Shown here piece after piece: positions 47,636 to 56,542 of a stretch of DNA of 64,000 bases. Source of the stretch: CADCWN01 sp046328475. GTDB taxonomy: Bacteria > Chloroflexota > Chloroflexia > Thermomicrobiales > CADCWN01. Each line of letters begins with the position of its first letter. Position 1 is the first letter of the stretch. The position numbers and the translations under genes were made by a program. The notes beneath the pieces were generated by a model. The model was not told where the DNA came from. It made no database searches and saw nothing but the letters and a program-made list of their open reading frames with translations. The stretch lies in contig JAXLWN010000033.1 of NCBI GenBank assembly GCA_046328475.1, forward strand, positions 10,607-74,606, read 5' to 3'.

Positions 47636-49042
47636 CTAGCGCATCCGCCAGGTGCTCCCCTGCGGGCTGTCCTCGACCTCGACGCCGAGTTCCTTCAGCC
47701 GGTCGCGGATGCGGTCGCCGAGCGCGAATTGCTTCGCCTTGCGGAGTTCGGCGCGCGTCTCCAGCAGCAGCTCGATGAAGGGCGCGGCGGCGAGGCTCGC
47801 TTCGCCGTCTCCCGCCTGCTCGGGCGTGATGCCGAGCACCCCGGTCAGCTCGGCCAGCTTCGCCTGGGCGGCGGCGATGTCGCCGCCGCCGACCCCCTCG
47901 TCGCGGGCGCGGTTGATCGCGCGCACCAATTCGAGCAGCGACGCCAGCGCCACGGCGGTGTTGAAGTCGTCGTCCATCCCGGCGCGGAAGCCCTTGTCGG
48001 CGGTGGCGATGGCGCCCGCCAGGGAGCCGCCAGCGCCGGTCGCGGCGGCGGGGTCGTAGCCGCGCAGGCCGGAGCGTAGCCGCTCCAGGCCGCGCCGCGC
48101 GCCCTCGAAGCTTTCTTCGGTCCAGGTGAGCGGCGTGCGGTAGTGGCCGGTCAGGATCATGTAGCGGAAGACCTGACCGTTGTCCGGCCCCAGATCGAGC
48201 AGTTCGCGGATGGTGATCAGGTTGCCGATCGACTTGCTCATCTTGGTGCCGCCGAGTTGCAGCATCTCGTTGTGCAGCCAGTAGCGCGCGAACGGCTCCT
48301 TGTCGGTGAAGGCTTCCGACTGGGCGATTTCGTTCTCGTGGTGCGGGAAGATCAGGTCGGTGCCGCCGCCGTGGATGTCGATCTGATCGCCCAGGTGGTG
48401 CGAGGCCATCACGGAGCACTCGATGTGCCAGCCGGGGCGACCGGGTCCCCACGGACTCGGCCAGGCGATCTCGCCGGGCTTGGCGGCCTTCCAGAGGGCG
48501 AAGTCGAGCGGGTCCTCCTTCTGCTCGCCGATCTCGACGCGCGCCCCGGCCATGAGATCGTCCAGATTGCGGCCGGAGAGCTTGCCGTACTCCTCGAAGC
48601 GACGCACGCGGAAGTAGACATCGCCGCCCGCCTCGTAGGCGGCGCCGCGCTCGATCAGGCCGGAGATCATCGTCAGCATACCCGCGATCTCCTCCGTGGC
48701 GCGCGGCGCGATCGTCGGCGGCAGCACGCCGAGGTCGGTGATGTCGCGCTGCCACTCCTCGACGTAGCTGTTCGCCAGGGCGAGCGGCTCCATGCCGATC
48801 TCGCGGGCGCGGGCGATGATCTTGTCGTCCACGTCGGTGAAGTTCTGGGCGTGGATCACGTCGTTGCCGAGCCAGGTCAGGTAGCGCCGGATGATGTCGA
48901 ACGCGACGACCATGAAACCGTGGCCGATGTGCGCCGGGCCGTAGACGGTCACGCCGCAGATGTACATCCGCACGCGCCCCGGCTCGATCGTCACGAAGTC
49001 TTCCTTGCGGCGGGTGAGGGTGTTGTAGACGCGCAGTGGCAT
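47636..49042 (-). CDS. cysS: Cysteinyl-tRNA synthetase
   Basis: 468 residues, normal length. Class I synthetase charging tRNA-Cys. Seen: the zinc ligand and HIGH motif in MYICGVTVYGPAHIGHGF, the zinc site GWHIECSVM and HGGGTDLIFPHHENE, KMSKSIGN, and the C-terminal anticodon-binding helices. ATG at 49042 follows GGAGG. cysE lies upstream on the same strand, an association common in bacteria; a heptamer hairpin separates the two. Confidence 0.96.
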   Translation of the reverse strand: MPLRVYNTLTRRKEDFVTIEPGRVRMYICGVTVYGPAHIGHGFMVVAFDIIRRYLTWLGNDVIHAQNFTDVDDKIIARAREIGMEPLALANSYVEEWQRDITDLGVLPPTIAPRATEEIAGMLTMISGLIERGAAYEAGGDVYFRVRRFEEYGKLSGRNLDDLMAGARVEIGEQKEDPLDFALWKAAKPGEIAWPSPWGPGRPGWHIECSVMASHHLGDQIDIHGGGTDLIFPHHENEIAQSEAFTDKEPFARYWLHNEMLQLGGTKMSKSIGNLITIRELLDLGPDNGQVFRYMILTGHYRTPLTWTEESFEGARRGLERLRSGLRGYDPAAATGAGGSLAGAIATADKGFRAGMDDDFNTAVALASLLELVRAINRARDEGVGGGDIAAAQAKLAELTGVLGITPEQAGDGEASLAAAPFIELLLETRAELRKAKQFALGDRIRDRLKELGVEVEDSPQGSTWRMR

Positions 49043-49064
49043 GGGGGCCTCCAGTTATCAGTAT

Positions 49065-49174
49065 GTCAGAGGTCAGAGATCAGAGGTCAGAGCCTCGCAT
49101 GAAACACAGCGCCCCACCTTCAAGACCTTGCTTGGGATAGGATTCTGATCTCTGGCCTCTGATCTCTGACTTCT
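49065..49174. repeat. Heptamer hairpin array (TCAGAGG)
   Basis: TCAGAGG/TCAGAGA units at 49065-49092 and the reverse complement (CTCTGATCTCTGAC) at 49141-49174. It lies between cysE and cysS. Confidence 0.9.
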
Positions 49175-49236
49175 CGTCGCAAACGCACAACAACCAGGGC
49201 GCAATACGCCCCGGCTCATCATTTCGCGGGATGATA

Positions 49237-49980
49237 CTAGATCACGTAGTCGTAGTGGGTGACGACCGGCTCGGGCTTGCGGGCGTGCCCGTTCGTCCCA
49301 TTCGTCCCGTTGGCGACGATCGGCTGGCGCACTTCGAGCATGGCGAGGCGAGCCGAGAGGTCGGCCACCTGCTGCCGCAGCGCGTTGATCTCGTCCTGCA
49401 TCGGGTCGACGATGTGGCGGACCTTGTGGCCGTGGGCATCGTCGTCATCGACGGGTTGCAGCCGGGTCGTGGCGTGCGCGGGGACGCCGACGGCGGTGGA
49501 GTACGGGGGCACGTCGCGCAAGACGACGGCACCGCCGCCGATCTTCGCGCCCCGCCCGACGCGCACCGCGCCGAGGACGTGCGCGCCGACGCCGACCATC
49601 ACGCCATCTTCGACCGTCGGGTGCCGCTTGCCGGTCTCCTTGCCGGTGCCGCCGAGCGTGACACCCTGGAAGAGGCTGACGTCGTCGCCGATTTCGGCGG
49701 TCTCGCCGATGACGATGCCCATGCCGTGGTCGATGAAGAAGCGCCGCCCGATCGTCGCGCCGGGGTGGATCTCGATGCCGGTCAGGAAACGGGCGAGGTG
49801 GGAGATCAGCCGGGGGAGGAGTGGCACCTGCCGCACCCACAGGGCGTGGGCGAGGCGATGGAACCACATCGCGTGGAGGCCGGGTGTGGTGAGCAGGATT
49901 TCGAGCGTGCCGTTGCGAGCCGCCGGGTCGCGGTCCTGCACGGCGCGGATATCCTCGCGGAAGCGAGAGAAGAAGCTCAT
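49237..49980 (-). CDS. cysE: Serine O-acetyltransferase
   Basis: 247 residues. CysE makes O-acetylserine, the carbon acceptor for sulfide in cysteine synthesis. The left-handed beta-helix hexapeptide repeats are clear (IEIHPGATIGRRFFIDHGMG, IVIGETAEIGDDV, GVTLGGTGKETGKRHP). The catalytic His is in DHGMG. A C-terminal extension of about 70 residues (MQDEINALRQQVADLSARLAML) forms a coiled coil and an Asn/Gly-rich tail not found in short CysE forms. ATG at 49980 follows GGAAGG. Confidence 0.93.
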   Translation of the reverse strand: MSFFSRFREDIRAVQDRDPAARNGTLEILLTTPGLHAMWFHRLAHALWVRQVPLLPRLISHLARFLTGIEIHPGATIGRRFFIDHGMGIVIGETAEIGDDVSLFQGVTLGGTGKETGKRHPTVEDGVMVGVGAHVLGAVRVGRGAKIGGGAVVLRDVPPYSTAVGVPAHATTRLQPVDDDDAHGHKVRHIVDPMQDEINALRQQVADLSARLAMLEVRQPIVANGTNGTNGHARKPEPVVTHYDYVI

Positions 49981-50005
49981 GGGGATCGCCTTCCTTCCAG
50001 GGAGA

Positions 50006-50075
50006 AGTTACAAGTTACAGGCTATCAGGTTGCAAGTTAGTGGAACTTGGAACTTGGAACCTGCCAACCTGTAAC
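50006..50075. repeat. Heptamer arrays (AAGTTAC, GGAACTT)
   Basis: Two to three units each of AAGTTAC and GGAACTT with related inverted pieces (GCAAGTTAG, CAACCTGTAAC). Upstream of cysE. Confidence 0.75.
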
Positions 50076-50207
50076 AACGCGCAGCCGCACAGGGGACGTC
50101 AGGCGCACACGCGCCCGCGCCCCCGGCGACACCTGCACTTGCTCCCACCGCGCCCCCCGGCCATCGCCGGGAGGTCGCGCGCTCGCCACCACATGGTTGC
50201 TCCGAAG

Positions 50208-50310
50208 GGGCGAACGGGCGAACGGGCGAATAGGCGATGGTGTTGCGAGGCATCCCCCGCCATTGCAAGTCCCACTCGCCCGTTCGCCTCCTCGCCCGTT
50301 CGCCCGTTCG
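50208..50310. repeat. Octamer hairpin array (GGGCGAAC)
   Basis: Three units of GGGCGAAC (50208-50237) and the reverse complement (CGCCCGTT units) at 50276-50310. The right arm ends at the zinc-ribbon stop codon. A diverged second pair lies at about 50734-50765 and 50868-50900. Confidence 0.85.
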
Positions 50311-50311
50311 A

Positions 50312-50620
50312 TCAGTCGGTCGCCGCCTTCGCCGCCGGCTTGCTTTCGCTGCTCGACGCGGCAGAGTCGGCGCTCTCCTTGCTCTCGGACTTGGTCTCGC
50401 TCTTCGACTCGCCCTTCGGGAGGGTTGCCGAATCGCCGCCGCCCTTGCGGCTGTCGGTGATGTACCACCCGGAGCCCTTGAAGACGATGCCCGCCGGATG
50501 GATCACCCGGCGAATCTCGCCGCTACACTGGGGGCACTCGGTCAGCGGCGCATCGCTGAAGCGCTGCACGCGCTCGAAATGGTGACCGCACGTCTTACAC
50601 TGATACTCATACGTCGGCAT
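50312..50620 (-). CDS. FmdB-family zinc ribbon protein
   Basis: 102 residues. The start MPTYEYQCKTCGHHFE and a second knuckle TECPQCSGEIRRVI form a C4 zinc ribbon of the FmdB type. The family residue pattern GSGWYITDSRK follows, then a low-complexity Ser/Glu/Lys tail. ATG at 50620 is chosen over 50665 because the family begins MPTYEY. FmdB proteins are small, probably regulatory, and of unproven role. Confidence 0.88.
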   Translation of the reverse strand: MPTYEYQCKTCGHHFERVQRFSDAPLTECPQCSGEIRRVIHPAGIVFKGSGWYITDSRKGGGDSATLPKGESKSETKSESKESADSAASSSESKPAAKAATD

Positions 50621-50665
50621 ACGCTGGTCGACCTCCTCCAACAACGCCCTGGTTGTCGCAGACAT

Positions 50666-51088
50666 TCCCGGCTGTCAATTGTATTAGTTGCCGGGATGGG
50701 GCGCAACGCTTCCGAAAAGGTAGCGCGGGGGAGCGAAACGGCGAGCGGGCGAACGGACGAGCGGGCGGGTTACCTCACCCCCCGGCCCCCTCTCCATTCC
50801 GCTAGCCGCGCAAAATAGAGAGGGGGTGACTCGCTCGGAGGGCGGTGGACTTCGTGAGGGATGTCGCCCGTTCGCCTGCTCGCCCGTTCGCCGTTTCACC
50901 GTCTCCTTACATTCTGCTGCAATCCTTTTACAGCTTCCCCATCGTCTATTTATGCCGTCTTCACATTTCAAGCCTAGACTGCGGGCATCGACCCGGCATC
51001 ACCCAACCGACACCCTCTGGGTCAGCGCGCGGGCCAGTAGGGCGAGGGGGCAAGGGTGACACGAGAGGAATTTCGCGAGGAGGCAAGC
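50666..51088. other. Intergenic region with degenerate octamer arrays
   Basis: About 420 bp. It holds GCGAGCGGGCGAACGGACGA (near 50740) and its inverse (near 50870), and between them a palindrome with CCCCCTCTCC and AGAGGGGG arms. The promoter of the NGGLA-repeat gene should lie near its right end. Confidence 0.5.
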
Positions 51089-52171
51089 ATGTGGCCCACG
51101 TTCCGGCGACTCCTGGCGTCCCTGAGCATCCTGACCGCGTTCATGCTCGCCTGCACGGCGCTTGCGCCGGGTGCGGGCGCTGCGCCCTCGGCGGCGGGGG
51201 TAATGGCGAGCGGCTGCGGCCCGAATCCCAGCCCGCCGACGGGCGAGCCGACGATCCAGGTCTACAACCCGCTGGCGGGGCAGCGCGTCGCCAGCCCGAT
51301 TCGCGTCGTGGGGCAGGCGGTCGCGTTTGAGGCGAGCTTCGGGATCGCGCTCTACGACCAGAATGGTGCGGAGCTGAACGCGATCACCGCGACCACGGCG
51401 GCGAGCGGCGTGCTGTCGCCGTTCGACGCCCGCATCCCCTACCGCGTCGCCGCGCCGCAGGATGGCTGCCTCTGGCTCTACAACCGCAGCGGCGCGGATG
51501 GTGGCCGGATCAACGTCGTGCAGGTGCCGGTGCGACTGACGCAGGTGGTGAAGGCCTGCTTCCGCGAGGTCGGCGACCTCTGCATCGAGGACCCGTTCCG
51601 CGACTACTGGGAGAGCAACGGCGGCCTCGCGCAGTTCGGCTTCCTGCTCGCGTCCGGCTTCCGCGAGGTCGAGGCCGACGGCAACACCTACTGGGTGCAG
51701 TATTTCGAGCGCGCCCGCTTCGAGTGGCACCCGGAGAACGCGCCGCCCTACGACGTGCTGCTGGGCCTGCTCGGCAACGAGATCACGACCGAGCGGCGCG
51801 TTGTGCGCGAGGCCCTGTTCGCGCCCGCCCGCGCCCGGCGGGGTGCGATCCGGGCGACCGTCTGCACCAGCGGCGAATCGCTCTGGTTCGCGGCGACCGG
51901 CACCACCTCGGTGCCGCTGCGGGCCACGACGGGCCGAGCAACGTCGCCGGCGCGAGATTGCCGCCGCTGGCGCAGCACGGGCGACCTGGCGGTCTACGGC
52001 TACCCGATCAGCGAGGTCTTCCTCGAACTCGGCTACGACGGTGATTTCCACTATGTCCAGTACTTCGAGCGCCACCGGCTCGAATACCACCCCGTGAACC
52101 AAGCTCCCTACGACATCCTGCTCGGCCAGTTGGGGCGGCAGATCTACATGGCGAAGTACGGCGCGCGGTGA
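51089..52171 (+). CDS. Secreted Gmad2 + NGGLA-repeat protein
   Basis: 360 residues; ATG follows GAGGAGG. A signal peptide (LLASLSILTAFMLACTAL) is followed by an immunoglobulin-like Gmad2 domain at about 50-145 (IQVYNPLAGQRVASPIRVVG), then two NGGLA-type units: YWESNGGLAQFGFLL ... YFERARFEWHPEN and a second with DLAVYGYPISEVF ... YFERHRLEYHPVN. It is the third such protein in the window, 22 kb from the other two. The stretch near residues 240-300 is Arg-rich and may hide a compensated frameshift. Probably surface-exposed. Confidence 0.78.
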   Translation: MWPTFRRLLASLSILTAFMLACTALAPGAGAAPSAAGVMASGCGPNPSPPTGEPTIQVYNPLAGQRVASPIRVVGQAVAFEASFGIALYDQNGAELNAITATTAASGVLSPFDARIPYRVAAPQDGCLWLYNRSGADGGRINVVQVPVRLTQVVKACFREVGDLCIEDPFRDYWESNGGLAQFGFLLASGFREVEADGNTYWVQYFERARFEWHPENAPPYDVLLGLLGNEITTERRVVREALFAPARARRGAIRATVCTSGESLWFAATGTTSVPLRATTGRATSPARDCRRWRSTGDLAVYGYPISEVFLELGYDGDFHYVQYFERHRLEYHPVNQAPYDILLGQLGRQIYMAKYGAR

Positions 52172-52201
52172 ACGCACCGCGACCAGGATAGTTCGCGGGT
52201 G

Positions 52202-52233
52202 GCGGGCGGGGCATCGTTCGATGCCCCGCCCGC
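52202..52233. terminator. Perfect 15-bp palindrome between convergent genes
   Basis: GCGGGCGGGGCATCG and its complement around a TT loop. Likely bidirectional terminator. Confidence 0.65.
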
Positions 52234-52329
52234 ACCATGCCATCCCGATAATCTCATACCCTAACCGAAAGGCACATGGTCTGCGGAAGGATAGCCTTGC
52301 GGGTATCGCAATGCTGGAAAACCTGCGCC

Positions 52330-52921
52330 TCACCCTTCAGAGCGCAGCGGTACCGATACCCGCCCAGCGCTGTCGGGCGCGATCTGGCGCTCGGGGAGCA
52401 GCGCCGCGCCCTGGCGGTCGCGACGGGTGGCGAGCATCCGGGGTCGAAGGCGGCCAGCGCGAGGGTTGCGCCGCCGAGCAGCGCGGCGGCGGCGTTGAGG
52501 ATCATCGCACGGCCGTGCAGGCGGCCGTAGGCGACGCGGGTGGGATCGTCCTTCGCGGTGGTGACGAACGAGGGGACGCGCACCTGCGCTTCTTGCATCG
52601 ACGGCAGCAGCGAAAGTTGGCGTAGAGCGCGATCACCAGCGACAGGCCGAGCGCGACCAACCCGGCGACGGCCAGCGCGCGGGGTGCGCCCCGCAGCGCC
52701 ACGCGCAGCCCCAGCGCGCCCAGCGCCACGACGATGCAGATCAGCTGCACCTGGAAGTAGCGCGGGAAGAGGTCGCCGAGCAGGCGCGCGGCGGTGTCGC
52801 GGTCGAGGTCGGCGAAGACGACCGGCGTATTGATGAAGGTGAAGAAGAAGACCATCCCGCCCCAGAGGGTCAGGGCAAAGAGGAAAGCGAAGTTCAGCGC
52901 GGCGCGTCCGAGGTTGGCCAT
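52330..52921 (-). CDS. DUF4149-family membrane protein, frameshifted
   Basis: About 195 residues. N-terminal helix and conserved loop LWGGMVFFFTFINTPVVF, then three more helices; SFVTTAKDDPTRVAYGRLHG before the last helix is also typical. The frame changes near 52615, in the middle of the third helix (LYANF / LLPSMQE). A second change near 52440 may give the true ending (ATRRDRQGAALLPE ... PLRSEG) with a stop at 52330. ATG at 52921 follows GGAGGAG. Function unknown. Confidence 0.6.
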
Positions 52922-53154
52922 GACTCCTCCGTGGCAGCAAGTGCGCGGTGCGCTCGCCGCCGAGCGCGCCTGATCTCAGGATAGGCGAGCGCCCACCCGC
53001 CCCGCAAGTCTCGCCAAAGGTCGCCCCATCGGCCCCCGATCATAGTCCGATCGGTCTATTGGTGATCATCCCCCGAGTTGGCATACTAGCAACAGGGAGG
53101 TGGCGCTCCGCTGGCGACGGTGGTTCGCCCGGACGGCGCTGCCTCACCTGAAAG

Positions 53155-53982
53155 GTGATCATCGTGCGCGGGTCATTTCCTACTCTCCACTGCCCACGCT
53201 CCACGTCGCGACTGGGCCGGTGGGGCAAACTCGGGCGTCTGGCGACGCTGTGGCTGGTCGGCTATCTGGCCGCGTGCAGCGTGCTGCCGGCGACGCCCGC
53301 GCCGACGACCCCGCCCGAGCGGCGGGCGGCGCAGATCGCCGCCGCGACCCAGGTTGCCAAAGATATCGAGGCCACCGCCGAGGCGCGCGGCGGGACCCAG
53401 ACCGCCAAGGGTCGCCCGCCGACCGTGACGCCGACGCCGACCCCGGTCGTGATCAAGTTGGCGACCACCCAGCACGTCGCCTACACCGCGAACAGCCCGC
53501 AGCACAAGCAAGAATTGGCCGTGCTCGACCCACCCGCCGGGGCGCTGCAAATTCGCGGCGCGATCCAGGTCAACCACATCACTGCCGATGGATCCACGCC
53601 GCAGAACCGGGTCACGGTGGGGAGCGGCTCCTGCCACAACTGCCAGGTGCTGGTGGTCGGGCTGCAAATCAACCTGACGCTCGGCGGCATCGCCACCAAT
53701 GGCGCGCAGAACCTGACCAGCCTGAGCTATTCGGCGGAGAGCTGCGCCCAATGCGAGCTGGTGGCGCGGGCGCTGCAAGTGCGCCGGGCAATCGTCGACC
53801 CGACCGAACTGCCGCCCGATCTGCTCGAATTCGCCTACCTCTTCCAGCAGACCATCGAGGAACTGAACGCCGATCCCACCCTCACCGCCTTCGTGGCCGA
53901 GCAGCGGCTCAACGCCCTCCTCGCCCAGTACCCCACGCTCCAGGCCGCGCTCTCCGACCAGCGCGCGGCCTATCCAAAGTGA
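53155..53982 (+). CDS. Putative lipoprotein with two CxxC motifs
   Basis: 275 residues from a GTG. An N-terminal hydrophobic segment ends in the lipobox LVGYLAAC, so the mature protein is probably lipid-anchored. A Thr/Pro stretch (PTVTPTPTPVV) links to a domain with CHNCQVLVVGLQINL and CAQCELVARALQVRR, two CxxC pairs that could form disulfides or bind metal. A helical C-terminus follows. Not recognised. The long N-terminus before the lipobox (about 40 residues) suggests the true start may be a later GTG. Confidence 0.65.
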   Translation: MIIVRGSFPTLHCPRSTSRLGRWGKLGRLATLWLVGYLAACSVLPATPAPTTPPERRAAQIAAATQVAKDIEATAEARGGTQTAKGRPPTVTPTPTPVVIKLATTQHVAYTANSPQHKQELAVLDPPAGALQIRGAIQVNHITADGSTPQNRVTVGSGSCHNCQVLVVGLQINLTLGGIATNGAQNLTSLSYSAESCAQCELVARALQVRRAIVDPTELPPDLLEFAYLFQQTIEELNADPTLTAFVAEQRLNALLAQYPTLQAALSDQRAAYPK

Positions 53983-53987
53983 GCGGA

Positions 53988-54150
53988 ATGACGATTGACG
54001 ATTGGCGATTGACGAATGGGACCGTGGCAGGGATTTCACCACTTTGTCCTCCCGACTTCGCACTTCTCCTGTGGTAGAATCCTCGCCAGACAAGGACGAT
54101 TCGGCCCGTCGTGATCGGTAAGATTCGTCATTCGTCATTCGTCATTCGTA
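53988..54150. repeat. Heptamer hairpin array (GACGATT / ATTCGTC)
   Basis: Four GACGATT-type units at 53988-54017 right after the lipoprotein stop. The inverse (ATTCGTC units) at 54123-54150 lies just before the next gene. Confidence 0.9.
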
Positions 54151-54165
54151 CTTGAGAGGGGTGCT

Positions 54166-54522
54166 GTGAGCGCGGCGACGAATGCGCGACCGAAGATGCG
54201 GCGCGTGCAGATCGAGATCACCGACAAAGAATTCGCGCAGTTGCTGGGGAACGCCCGCCGCCAGGACATCCACCTCAAGGGTGTCTACGACATGCGCGGC
54301 GCGATCATCACCGTCTGGGAGCACCCCTGGGCCGATGCCGACGCCTGGCGCTACCTCGGAAAAGTCGGCGAAATCCACTTCCAGCACCCCTCCGCCACGA
54401 CGCCACCGACGGTCCGCCGCCTCGTCAGCTACGGCGACCACACGGCCGACGAGTTGCTCTGGCACGTTGCCCACCTGATCGGGCGCGAGCCGAAGAGCAT
54501 GGCCGGGTTACTGGGCGGATGA
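54166..54522 (+). CDS. Small hypothetical protein
   Basis: 118 residues from GTG. Soluble, with KMRRVQIEITDKEFAQLLGN, GVYDMRGAIITVWEHPWADA and WRYLGKVGEIHFQHPS; looks like a compact alpha/beta domain. Not recognised. Its stop overlaps the start of the GNAT gene as ATGA, so the two are coupled. Confidence 0.7.
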   Translation: MSAATNARPKMRRVQIEITDKEFAQLLGNARRQDIHLKGVYDMRGAIITVWEHPWADADAWRYLGKVGEIHFQHPSATTPPTVRRLVSYGDHTADELLWHVAHLIGREPKSMAGLLGG

Positions 54523-55892
54523 GCGCGCCCGCCGCGCCGCGCGACCTCGGCTCCGGGCTCGTGCTGCGCTGGGCCACGCCCGCCGACGCCGAGCGCATCG
54601 CCGAGTCGCAGGCCGAAGGCTTCCGCGACTCACCGGATGCCCCGCCGAACCCCTGGGACCGCGCGCTGCTGCGCGAACTGACCAGCGGTCGCCACCCGCT
54701 CGTCCAGGCCGAGGATTTCGTCATCGTCGAGGACACCCGGAGCGGGAAGATCGTCGCCAGCGCCTGCCTGATGCACGGCGAGTGGGAATACGACGGCCTC
54801 CCCTTCCGCATCGGTCGCCCGGAGCATGTCGTCACCGACCACAGCTACCGCAACCGGGGGCTGATCCGCGCGATCTTCGGGGCGCTGCACGAGCGGAGCG
54901 CGGCGCAGGGCGAGGTGGTGCAGGTCATCACCGGCATCCCCTATTTCTATCGCCAGTTCGGCTACGAATACGCGCTCGACCTCGAAGGTGGCCGGGTGGC
55001 GTACCCCGCCACACTCCCGCCCGCGCCCGACGGCCCCGAGCCGTTCACCATCCGCCGCGCCACGCCCGACGACATCCCCTTCATCGCCGCGCTCTACGAC
55101 CAGCGCCGCCGCGACAGCCTCGTCTCCGCGCGCGTGCCGGAGGCATACTGGCGCTACGCCTTCGCCCCCATCGCCACCCCGACCCACCCGGAAGGAGATT
55201 TCCACCGCCAGTGGCGGCTCTGGATCATCGAGGACCGGGAGGGCGCGACCTGCGGCTATGTCCGCACCACCACCCAGACCTGGCAGCATCAGTTCTACCT
55301 CTGGGATTTTGCTGTGCGTGACGGGGTCTCCCTGGCGGCGGTCGCGCCACCGGTGCTGCGGGCCTTCCTCCCGGCCGGGGAAGCCGCCGCCGTCGCCTCG
55401 CGCGCGGCCGGGCATACCGATGAGCAATTTAGGGAGATCATGCTCTGCATGGAGCGCGAACACCCACTCTACGCCGCCATCGGCGAGATGGTCGCGCCGC
55501 GAGTGATCGCGCCCTACGCCTGGTATGTGCGCGTGCCCGATCTGCCCGGTTTCTTGCGCCAGATCGCGCCGGTCCTCGAACGGCGACTGGCCGACTCGGC
55601 GCTGGCGTCCTACAGTGGCGAATTGCGCCTCGATTTCTTCCGCGACGGCCTGCGCCTCACCTTCGCCGACGGCAAGCTGACCGCCGCCGAACCCTGGCGA
55701 CGCCCGATCTCGGACGAGCGGCAGCACGCTACCTTCCCGCCACTCGTCTTCCTGCAACTCCTCTTCGGCCACCGCAGCCTGGACGAACTCCGCTACGCCT
55801 TCCCCGACATCCGCGTCGGGCGAGGCGAAATCGCCGGGTTGCTGGAGGCACTCTTCCCGAAGCGCACCTCGCGCGTGGCCGCGCTGGAGTGA
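54519..55892 (+). CDS. GNAT-family N-acetyltransferase
   Basis: 457 residues, long for a GNAT and organised like Eis-type two-GNAT proteins. The first domain (about 15-150) has LVLRWATPADAERIAESQ, and the acetyl-CoA-binding region HSYRNRGLIRAIFGALHE, then YFYRQFGYEYALD. A second N-terminal-like motif, TIRRATPDDIPFIAALYDQ, starts at about 175. The C-terminal 100 residues resemble a sterol-carrier-like domain. It overlaps the upstream gene by 4 bp. Substrate unknown. Confidence 0.8.
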   Translation: MSAPAAPRDLGSGLVLRWATPADAERIAESQAEGFRDSPDAPPNPWDRALLRELTSGRHPLVQAEDFVIVEDTRSGKIVASACLMHGEWEYDGLPFRIGRPEHVVTDHSYRNRGLIRAIFGALHERSAAQGEVVQVITGIPYFYRQFGYEYALDLEGGRVAYPATLPPAPDGPEPFTIRRATPDDIPFIAALYDQRRRDSLVSARVPEAYWRYAFAPIATPTHPEGDFHRQWRLWIIEDREGATCGYVRTTTQTWQHQFYLWDFAVRDGVSLAAVAPPVLRAFLPAGEAAAVASRAAGHTDEQFREIMLCMEREHPLYAAIGEMVAPRVIAPYAWYVRVPDLPGFLRQIAPVLERRLADSALASYSGELRLDFFRDGLRLTFADGKLTAAEPWRRPISDERQHATFPPLVFLQLLFGHRSLDELRYAFPDIRVGRGEIAGLLEALFPKRTSRVAALE

Positions 55893-55899
55893 CGGGCGA

Positions 55900-56457
55900 T
55901 TAGATGACGGCGAAGATATCGGCTACGAGGACGCGGAAGCCAGGGAGTACATCGCCACCATCAAGGTAATCATCTGCGCCAAGTTCGCGAATGTCCCGAT
56001 CAGGTTCATACACAGAGACCATTCGTCGCCGAGGCCAGAGAATCCAGACGAGACTCGTGCCTGCATCAAGATACTCATGCACCTTCTCGCTGATCTCGTT
56101 GGCACGATCATTGGGCGAGACAATCTCCACGGCCAGGTCTGGAATAAGATGGACGAAACTTCGCGGCAGCTTTCGGTCAGGCAGGCGATCCCAGGAGATA
56201 AAGGCCGCGTCGGGGATACGCAGCAGATCGGGATGGCGACGAAGGAGAAAGGCTGCCCCATCGCCAACGGCTATGCCAAGATCATGCGTCTCAACAACAC
56301 TATCGAGAAGCTTGACGACATGCTTTGCGAGGAAGGCGTGCTCTATGCTGGCACCGGGCACTTCGATCAACTCCCCCGACACCAACTCATAGCGAATGCC
56401 CGGCTTCTCGGGCATCTCCCACACATCCTCGGCTGTCACCAATTGCCTAACGATCAT
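55900..56457 (-). CDS. Uma2-family (DUF820) endonuclease-like protein
   Basis: 185 residues. PD-(D/E)XK-type core: the N-terminal RYELVSGELIEVPGAS, then PDAAFISWDRL, PDLAVEIVSPNDRANEISEKV and WILWPRRRMVSVYEP. The family is abundant in Cyanobacteria and Chloroflexota and spreads by transfer; its role is unproven. Its codon use is visibly less GC-biased than its neighbours (many A/T third positions), which suggests recent arrival. It points toward the GNAT gene. Confidence 0.85.
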   Translation of the reverse strand: MIVRQLVTAEDVWEMPEKPGIRYELVSGELIEVPGASIEHAFLAKHVVKLLDSVVETHDLGIAVGDGAAFLLRRHPDLLRIPDAAFISWDRLPDRKLPRSFVHLIPDLAVEIVSPNDRANEISEKVHEYLDAGTSLVWILWPRRRMVSVYEPDRDIRELGADDYLDGGDVLPGFRVLVADIFAVI

Positions 56458-56542
56458 GATTTCACCCTGCGTTCGGACTATCCCGTAGCGGTTGTGTCAA
56501 TTCTTGCGGCAATCACATGTTTATGCAACCCCACCAAACATC